Below, piece after piece: positions 57,215-64,000 of a stretch of DNA of 64,000 nucleotides. The notes beneath the pieces were generated by a model, which was not told where the DNA came from, made no database searches, and was given only the letters and a program-made list of their open reading frames with translations. The DNA lies in NCBI RefSeq assembly GCF_027475565.1, contig NC_069388.1, positions 42,104,478-42,168,477 of the forward strand, written 5' to 3'. A program made the translations under genes and the position numbers. Origin of the DNA: Acinonyx jubatus (taxonomy: Eukaryota > Chordata > Mammalia > Carnivora > Felidae). Positions within the stretch are counted from its first letter, which is position 1, and each line of letters opens with the position of its first letter.

Positions 57215-57420
57215 CAGCGCTGGCTGATAGAACTTTCCTCACTGAGGGAAATATTCTCATCTGTAGTGTCCCATATGCTAGTCACGAGCCATGTATGGCT
57301 CTCAAGGGCTCGAAATGTGGCTAGTGGGACGGAGGAACTGAGTTCTAAATTGTAATTTTATGTTACGTTTGGCCTAAATAGCCTTGTGTGGCTCGTGGCC
57401 ACTGAACCGGTCAGTGTAGC
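57215..57420. mobile_element. hAT-type DNA transposon fossil
   Basis: CAAGGGCTCGAAATGTGGCTAGTGGGACGGAGGAACTGAG and CCTTGTGTGGCTCGTGGCCACTGAACCGGTCAGTG. Same non-autonomous family as 6990-7185 and 32690-32875. Confidence 0.7.
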
Positions 57421-57694
57421 TATAGCCCCGCCAACTTTTGGGACTTCATCTCTTGACCTCATTCTCCCCCCTCCCCCCAAACGCCCCCCACAGACCACCG
57501 CCTATGCCTCCAACAAGCCACATTGCTCCCTCAGGGCTTTGGCAACATCACCCTTCCCTCTGGTCATTGCATGGTTTGCCCCTGTTCAACGTCACCACCC
57601 GGATCAGGTGCATCCCCTCAGAGCAGCCTTCCTTGTGTTGTCTAATATTGTCCCCAGCCCCACTCCAAACTGCTCCTAAATTCAGACATTATCG

Positions 57695-58262
57695 TGTGTC
57701 TTAGTTCAGGCTGCTGTAACAAAGCACCATTGACTGGGGCTTATCTCACAGTTCTAGAGGCTAGAAGTCTGAGATCGGGGGGCCAGGAGTGGAGGGTTCT
57801 GGTGATCATCTGCTTCCAAGTTGTGGACAGCCATTTCCTTGTCACCTCATGTGGTGGAAAGAGAGCTTTCTGAGGCTCCTTTTATTTATTTAGTTAGTTG
57901 GTTAGTTAGTTAGTTAGTTATTGAGAGAGTGAGAGAGGAGGGAGGGACAGAGGGAGAGGAGAGAACCTTAAGCAGGTTCCATGCCCAGCACAGAGCCTGA
58001 TATGGGGCTTGATCTCACAAACCGTGAGATCATGACCTGAGTTGAAATCAAGAGTAGGACACTTCGCCAACTGAGCCACCCAGGAGCCTCTCTAAGGTTC
58101 CTTTTATAAGGGCACTAATCCCATGCGTGACTCTTCCACCCTAATCATTTGATGACCTAATCACCTCCCAAAGGCCCTGTCTTCTTACTGTCACTCCTTG
58201 GGGTTAGGATTTCAACGTATGAATACTGGGGTAGGGGGAGGGGAGGGGACAAACATTCCTCC
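57695..58262 (-). mobile_element. MaLR-type solo LTR, reverse, split by a SINE
   Basis: CTTAGTTCAGGCTGCTGTAACAAAGCACC, then CACAGTTCTAGAGGCTAGAAGTC, then after the SINE TTTTATAAGGGCACTAATCCC, CTAATCACCTCCCAAAGGCCC and GGGTTAGGATTTCAACGTATGAAT. This is the well-known order of a reversed MST/MLT1-type LTR. No internal part is present. Confidence 0.85.
57884..58090 (-). mobile_element. Felid tRNA-derived SINE inside a MaLR LTR
   Basis: The tail has become a (TTAG)n patch (57892-57919). Then GAGAG, AACCGTGAGATCATGACC and CAACTGAGCCACCCAGGAGCC. The flanks CTGAGGCTCCTTTTAT and CTAAGGTTCCTTTTAT form a diverged duplication. Confidence 0.93.
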
Positions 58263-58454
58263 GTTGCATTGTATTTGGGTGTTTTCTTGCCTATTGCCAT
58301 CTTCCTGGACAAAAACTTCAGTCCTGCAAGATCAGGGGTGCTGTCTATCTCACGATCACTCACCCTGGACCTGGAACAGTGCATGGAACAGCATCTGGCA
58401 GGCGGAATGTGCTCAGCAGGGTCTAGAGCGAGTGAACACCCTGCAAGAGGAAAG

Positions 58455-58700
58455 ATAGTCGCTACTTCAGTAGGCTTTTGCTGTGTAACCCAAAACTTAA
58501 TGGCTTAATACAGCAATGATCAATTATTTCTCCCAATCCCATGAGTCAGGAATTTGGGCAGGGCCCAGCTCTGCATGGCATTGGCGAAGGTCACTCCCTC
58601 ACCTTTCTGGAACTCACAGGGCCTCCATATGGCATCTCCATGTGGTTAGCATGGAGGTCTCAGGGTAGTCAGACTTTATGACAGCTGGCTTCTGAGGGAT
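58455..58700. mobile_element. Ancient interspersed repeat (possible LTR), copy 2
   Basis: CAGTAGGCTTTTGCTGTGTAACCCAAAACTTAATGGCTTAATACAGCAATGATCAATTATTTC and GTCAGGAATTTGGGCAGGGCC. Same family as 41478-41890, in a longer left part. Confidence 0.6.
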
Positions 58701-58904
58701 GATGCAGAGTTGCTAGGCTTTTGGGGGGTGAAACATAGTACTGGCACCACCAGGGCACCACATTCTGTTGCTCCAAGCAACTCCTGGGCAAGCCCAGATA
58801 AAAGGCGCGAAGACACTGCCCACCTCCCAGTGGGCGGGCAAACAGGAAGGAAGGAGCTGATGGTGGCCATCTTGGCATGCTACCACAGTCACTACCAATA
58901 ACCC

Positions 58905-59065
58905 CATAGTGGTGCTTCTCAAACTGGGCTGTGCACACGCACCTCTGGGCTCCTTGTTAACATGCAGATCCTGATTTAGTAAGTCTGAGGTGTGGCCTAA
59001 GACTCTGCATTCCTAACAAGCTCCCAGAAGATGCCAAGCCTGAGGGTCTGTGACCATCAGAACCA
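58905..59065. mobile_element. MER5A-like DNA transposon fossil
   Basis: AGTGGTGCTTCTCAAACTGGGC, CATGCAGATCCTGATTTAGTAAGTCTGAGGTGTGG and GCATTCCTAACAAGCTCCCAGAAGATGCC follow the MER5A order from its left end. Confidence 0.85.
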
Positions 59066-59069
59066 CGGC

Positions 59070-61000
59070 CAAGGCTGTGTTGGTGTGTGTTCTGTCAGGG
59101 CCAGCCCATGTTTAGGTTTGGCCTGGAACACTACCACTGGTGCATCATTCCATTGGGTTCAGCATTACCCACTGTTGCCAGGGTCCCTGGGATCAGTCCT
59201 TTCTTGCCTGGTCCCACACGATGCCAAGGGAACCATCCCACTCCATTTCCCAGATGCTTCCCGCACACTGCTTCGCCAAGCTCTACAGTCCCTTCCCCCT
59301 TTCCGCTAATATTGGATTCCCACCACACCGCTTGTAAAATTGGTGGGGTAGGGCTCTTTCGATTACAAGGTTAGAACCAAACTCAAAATAGTTTAGTGGA
59401 AAAGGATGGGTAAGTGTGCCATGGCTTCAGGAAAGCCTGGATCCAGCCCGTTGGTGATCTTGTCAAGGCATTATTTGCCCCCCTCATCAGCTCTGCCTCC
59501 CCTAGGGATCTCTCCGGCAGGCCCTTCCACAATAGAGGAAGAGACAACGCCCTGCTTTGCAACCATGCCAGGAAGAAGGCACCAGTTCTTTCCAAACCTT
59601 CCCAGCAAAAGTGCCGGAGTTCTCTGGTTCGTCCCACTGGAGTGCCATGCCTGTAACAAACCAATCACAATGGCCAGGAGGATGTTTTACCTCAACAGCC
59701 AGGCCTAGGTCACAGGTATGTTCCTGGAGCCAGGTGGTGAGGCCAGCCCCACCCAAGCCACGTGGAAGGCAGTCAGGAAAGGTGCAGAAATCAGAAAGGA
59801 GAGAGAGGTCTTGAGAAGTCAAGAACTCGCCACAGTTGTCCATGCAAAACAGATGTTCTGTGATGGCCAGGGAAGCAGAGGGCAGGAGCCTTATCAATTC
59901 CAGGTGGCCTGTAGCCAGCCAGGCCCTCTGGACCCCAGCACAGACTCAGGAGCTGAGACTACCAGAAAAGACTTGAGAATTAGCCAAGGCATGTTCCGCA
60001 GAACACTGGCCAAAGGGATGTTAACTGGTGTCACCTAAAAAGCTTTCTGGTCCAGGAAGCTTAGAAGATGGTGCATTAAGCCAAGACAGCAGTTGCTTGC
60101 TGCACAGGACTTGTCAGGGCCTTGAATAAGCTGGACTATGCTACGAATCTTCAAGAGTGAGGGGAAGATGAGAGGCTAATGTTCTTTTGAGCACACTTTA
60201 GAAAATTATCAACCTAACTCCACCTCACCCATTTTATAGATGAAACAGCTAAGGCAGAGGAGGGGAAAGTGATTTAGGCAAGTTAATGTAACTAGTTAGT
60301 ATGGAGCTTCTCCCCAGCTGCCGTGACAGTGACAAATCTGATCCTGCATGGAAGTGTTGCCTTGTAGCTCAGGGTGGCCTGTCCCCCAGCACTGGTTGTT
60401 TTCCTTCCCTCTGGAGGGCGTTTGCTTTCCTCTCCCTCAGACACCCCCTGCAATGGCTCTTGGCTTCTGTAAGGGGTCACAGACCCCTGCCTGGGACCTT
60501 CCCCTTGGGGCTGTCGGGCCGACAGGATCCACTGACGGGGCAGAAAGCCCCGTGGGTCTGCACTTGGAAAAACATAGCCACCCAACCGGCAAGATGGCAG
60601 CATTTTGAGGTTGAAGAGGCTTGAAGGTTGGCCAAACACGGAAGAGAGCAACAGCCAGGGCACTGCGAGTGCCGGGCAGGAGGGGCTGGGGGAAATGAGG
60701 TTCCTGGGGCCAAGTGTGCTCTGTAAATCCAGACAGAGATTGTGCGTCAGAGCTGTGGGGTGAGGTGCTGGTTATAACAACAACATCTCCGAGGACCTCT
60801 CTGGTCTGAGCCCTTCATGTGTGATGCTTCTAAGCCACTCGATGGCCCACAGTTGCAAAGCATAGAGAGCGGCCATTGGTTACTTGGCAGTAACCTCAAC
60901 GTGAAGGATTCAAGCTCCTCTCCTTGCCAAGTACACAGTCGCAGATGTGTTATTAAGAGCTTCAGTTTTGTCATCCGTTAAGTGGGCCAAAAATGAGTTC
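59070..61000. other. Upstream intergenic DNA, mostly unassigned
   Basis: Unique-looking sequence. The part 59480-59800 (CATGCCTGTAACAAACCAATCACAATGGCCAGG, CAGGCCTAGGTCACAGG) resembles an old mammalian interspersed repeat that I cannot name. The stretch 60200-60300 resembles a reversed MIR. No gene supported. Confidence 0.4.
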
Positions 61001-61008
61001 CAGAATAT

Positions 61009-61010
<2 letters not shown>

Positions 61011-61046
<36 letters not shown>
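61011..61046. repeat. (AC)n microsatellite
   Basis: About 18 AC units. A 213-codon frame at 60947-61588 passes through it (poly Thr-His) and is a product of the repeat. Confidence 0.95.
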
Positions 61047-61048
<2 letters not shown>

Positions 61049-61577
61049 ACACATACACATTTGAGGATTCAATGTGCCTTGTCTATCCATAGTGAGAACT
61101 CCTTATGTGGTGGTGGTAATGGACAGGTGGGTTCAGGTCCAGGTTCCTGGCTAGTCAGGGGCAAAGCCAACATCAAACACAAGTCCAGCCAATGCCCTGG
61201 CTTGACTCTTTCCTTCCCCTGTGCCACCACTCAAGGCAGCAGCACTGAGCATACAGCAATGGCTCAGAACCCAAGATGTGCAAAGGGCTTTTCAAGTCTT
61301 CCTTTGTATCAGAGCAGGGTGGCAGATGTGTCTCTTTGGTCACTTCCAGGGGACTCTATCCAAAGGCCAGGTGGAGAAGTAGATGTCGTGAGCAGGGTGG
61401 GCTGTGTGTATCTGACTCACGCTAGCAGGACCAGCACCAAGCATGACTTGGTTGCACATCTGCCATCAGCAATCAAGTTCCGGAAGAGAAGAGACTGGGG
61501 ACCACACCCTGGCATTTTCAGCCAGGTTTACATGGGCTGGAAATCATGTCTCCACCAGTGGATGCTTCCCCTCCCCC

Positions 61578-62708
61578 CCTTAAATTGAGATATAAATGGA
61601 CATATACATCATGTTAGTTTCAGGTGTACAACATAATGATTTAATAATTGTTTATATTGTGAAACTACCACCACAGTTAAGTCTAGTTAGCATCCAACAT
61701 CACACATAGGAACAGATTTTGTTCTTGTGATGGGAATTTTGAAGATCTACTGTCTAAGCAACTTTCAAATACACAATACAAGATCTTTTTTTTAAGTTTA
61801 TTTTTATTTATTTGGAGAGAGAAAGATAAAGAGGGAGAGGCAGACAGAGAAGAAGACAGCATCCCAAGCAGACTCTGCGCTGTCAGCACAAAGCCCGGCA
61901 CGGGCCTTGAACTCACAAACCGTGAGATCATGACCTGAGCCGAAATCAAGAGTCGGTGCTTAACTGACTGAGCCACTCAGGTGCCCCTATAATACAGTAT
62001 TATTGACTAGAGTCACCATGCTGGACATAAGTCCCAGTGACTTATTTATTTTATAAACGAAAGTTTGTGCCTTTTGACCCCTTTCACCCATTTCCTCCAC
62101 TCCCACCCCTCACCTCTGGCAACCACCAATCTGTTCTCTGTATCTATGAGCTCAGTTTGTTTGTATTCGTTTGTTTTTTAGATTTGAAATATAAGTGAGG
62201 TCATATGATATTTGTCTTTCTCCATCATATTTCACTTAGCATGATGTCCTCACGTTCCATTTATGTTGCACGTGGCAAGATTTGCTTTTGTTGTTGAGTA
62301 ATATTCCATTTTATGTGTATGCCACAATTTCTTTGTCCATTCATCCATCCATGGACACTTAGATTGTTTCCATGTCTTGGCTGCTGTAAATAATGTTTCA
62401 ATGAACATGAGGGTGCATGTATCTTTTTGAATTAGCATTTTCGCTTTCTTTAGATAAATACCCAGAAGTGGAATTGCTGAATCATCTGGTAGTTCTATTT
62501 TTAATTTTTTGAGGAACTTCCATCCTGTTTTCCATAGTGGCTGCACCAGTTTACATTCCCACCAGCAGTGCACAAGGGTTCCCTTTTTACAGCACTCGCG
62601 TGTCCAGTCTTTTAGATAATAGCCATTCTAACAGGAGTGAGGTGATACCTTATTGTGGTGTTGATTTGCATTTTCCTGAGGATTGACCATCATCAGATGC
62701 TTTTTAGA
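61578..62708 (-). mobile_element. Antisense L1 3' end, split by a SINE
   Basis: TTAAATTGAGATATAAATGGACATATACATC (reversed 3' UTR), TAGAGTCACCATGCTGGACATAAG, CCACCAATCTGTTCTCTGTATC, then the end of ORF2 reversed. On the minus strand 62250-62573 still encodes 107 codons of the ORF2 C-terminal part, including WWECKLVQPLWKT and MDEW...HKMEYYS, both familiar from L1. It is 5' truncated. The best-preserved L1 piece in the window. Confidence 0.92.
61790..61986 (-). mobile_element. Felid tRNA-derived SINE inside an L1 3' UTR
   Basis: TTTTTTTAAGTTTATTTTTATTTATTTGGAGAG, reversed tRNA part with ACCGTGAGATCATGACCTGAGC, ending CACTCAGGTGCCCC. The flanks AATACAAGAT and AATACAGTAT suggest a diverged duplication. 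Confidence 0.93.
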
Positions 62709-62865
62709 TGAAAATCCCCATGGAGGACTTAAGGGAAGATGCTGGGAGTAGCGTCTGGCCACCGAGTGGAAAGATGGGAGTGGAAGTAAGGATGTTGGTT
62801 GCCTGTTTGTAGATAACCTTCATGGGGGACAGTCTGAACATGTTCCCAAGAAACCATGTCCAAGT

Positions 62866-63036
62866 CTGTTTGAGAGAGAGCGCGCGGAGGGGAGAGAGGC
62901 AGAGAGAGAGAATCTTAAGCAAGCTCCACACTCAGCGCGGAGCCTGATGCGGAACTCAGTCCCATGACCCTGGGATCGTGATCTGAGCTGAAATCCAGAG
63001 TTTGATGTTCAACCGACTGAGCCACCCAGGTGCCCC
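62866..63036 (-). mobile_element. Felid tRNA-derived SINE, reverse, tail lost
   Basis: It begins within the GA tract (no A/T tail), then GATCGTGATCTGAGCTGAAATCC and ACCGACTGAGCCACCCAGGTGCCCC. A 15-bp duplication AAACCATGT(C/G)CAAGT lies at 62851-62865 and 63037-63051, so it inserted without the tail or lost it soon after. Confidence 0.93.
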
Positions 63037-63051
63037 AAACCATGTGCAAGT

Positions 63052-64000
63052 TTAAAGATGAGAACCACTCATCCACTTGAAACTTGAAGGCAGAGGTTCA
63101 CAGACTTCTGAAATTTCACGTCAAGTTGTGTTTATGTGTGCAAGCTGGACATTTTTCTGGAAGAAACTGGTGGTATGGCTTTGTGTGGTTGGGCCCACAT
63201 CGTGTTATAGGTATTTGAAGTATTGCCCAACATTTAGAAAATGGGAGCTTTCACATAAAACTCTACATTTTTAGATTCTTTTGAAATAACTCGCAAGATC
63301 TGGCCACCCGGGACCCATGTTCCTGAGAGGGGACTACCTCCTTTTCGTGGGATGTGGGACCACACTCAGCCACAGCCCCCACATTTTGTGGCCTCTCTGA
63401 TGAATGCCAAATGTCAGTCCTTGTTTATCTTTGCCCTTGCACTGTTTTTCCTCACTCATTTATTTATTTTTTCACTTACTTGGACCCTTTGCATTTCTGT
63501 TTGTCGCCTCTCATCTGAACTTTTAATAGATGCTCAAAACAGTGTCTGATTTCAAAAGAGTCACTGAGGTTCTTTCAGCCTAAACTCTTCCCTGACAATC
63601 CAGGGTTGAGACTGGTCCTTAGCGGGAGAGGGGCACCACCCTGCCCAGGCCAGGGAACTGAGTCTCTTCCCCCTAAGGAATGTGGCTATGGTGCATGTCC
63701 AAGAGCGTGTTTACAAATGGGCAGGCTTATCGTTTGATGGCTACAATACACCAAAAGGTCTCCAGGAATTACTGAAACTCCTTTGTGTAATCTCTGCAAA
63801 AGTCCTGTTTGTAATACAAAACAGTTCATTATCTGCTCACATAAATAATGCAATAAATGAAATCAATGGCAATCTTTGGGAAATCCTTTCTTTATGGCCT
63901 TGAGAACCTGGCTTTGAATGGAAACAAATCAGAAAGAGAAGAACACCACTGTCTGGCGGGGGCCCTCTATCTGAAGCCAGAGCCTAGAAGGCTAGTGATT
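63052..64000. other. Upstream intergenic DNA, nothing recognised
   Basis: AT-moderate unique sequence. A 73-codon frame at 63682-63903 has no recognisable product. No repeat or promoter that I can support. Confidence 0.5.

Noticed and set aside
58676..58870. Minus-strand frame with a GATEC motif recalling BANF2
   Set aside because: Only five residues agree, the rest does not match BANF2, and the strand is wrong for the expected gene order.
60947..61588. 213-codon plus-strand frame
   Set aside because: It runs through an (AC)n microsatellite (poly Thr-His) and has no recognisable domain after it.
62250..62573. 107-codon minus-strand frame as a host gene
   Set aside because: It is the C-terminal end of an L1 ORF2 in a 5'-truncated L1 copy.

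Overview
This is a stretch of mammalian nuclear DNA, almost certainly from a cat-family (felid) carnivore. The main clue is about 24 copies of a tRNA-headed SINE that starts GGGGCGCCTGGGTGGCTCAG, has an intact tRNA-like B box and a TC-rich/AATAAA tail, and matches the feliform CAN-SINE type (SINEC_Fc-like). Carnivore-type L1 tails, MIR, MER5-like and MaLR remnants fit the same picture. There is no prokaryotic, plasmid or phage content.

The only protein-coding gene I can support is RRBP1 (ribosome-binding protein 1, p180), on the minus strand. Its promoter and non-coding first exon lie in a CpG island at about 35.4-37.0 kb, with the exon 1 donor at 36421/36420. A 23.7-kb first intron (12731-36420) leads to a large coding exon (10855-12730). 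That exon carries the start codon, the N-terminal membrane anchor, the lysine-rich region and the complete decapeptide-repeat array (40 units). Positions 1-10854 are the next intron. The exons for the C-terminal coiled coil are not in the window.

Region by region: 1-10.8 kb is an RRBP1 intron with SINEs, MIR, an L1 tail, hAT fossils, a MaLR LTR and a perfect 18-bp hairpin. 10.8-12.7 kb is the repeat exon. 12.7-36.4 kb is intron 1, including two long antisense fragments of old L1s (17.0-21.3 and 22.5-25.6 kb) with younger L1 and SINE insertions nested inside. 36.4-37.0 kb is the promoter. 37-64 kb is upstream intergenic DNA with repeats and microsatellites and no gene I can identify.

I did not find a new biological system. 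The points most worth a second look are the RRBP1 array (40 units against 54 remembered for human, one 9-residue unit, open in several frames on both strands), the hairpin at 9793-9831, a tiny poly-A retro-insertion at 32615-32682, a SINE tail grown into a GAAA/GGAA tract in intron 1, and a three-copy interspersed family that I could not name.
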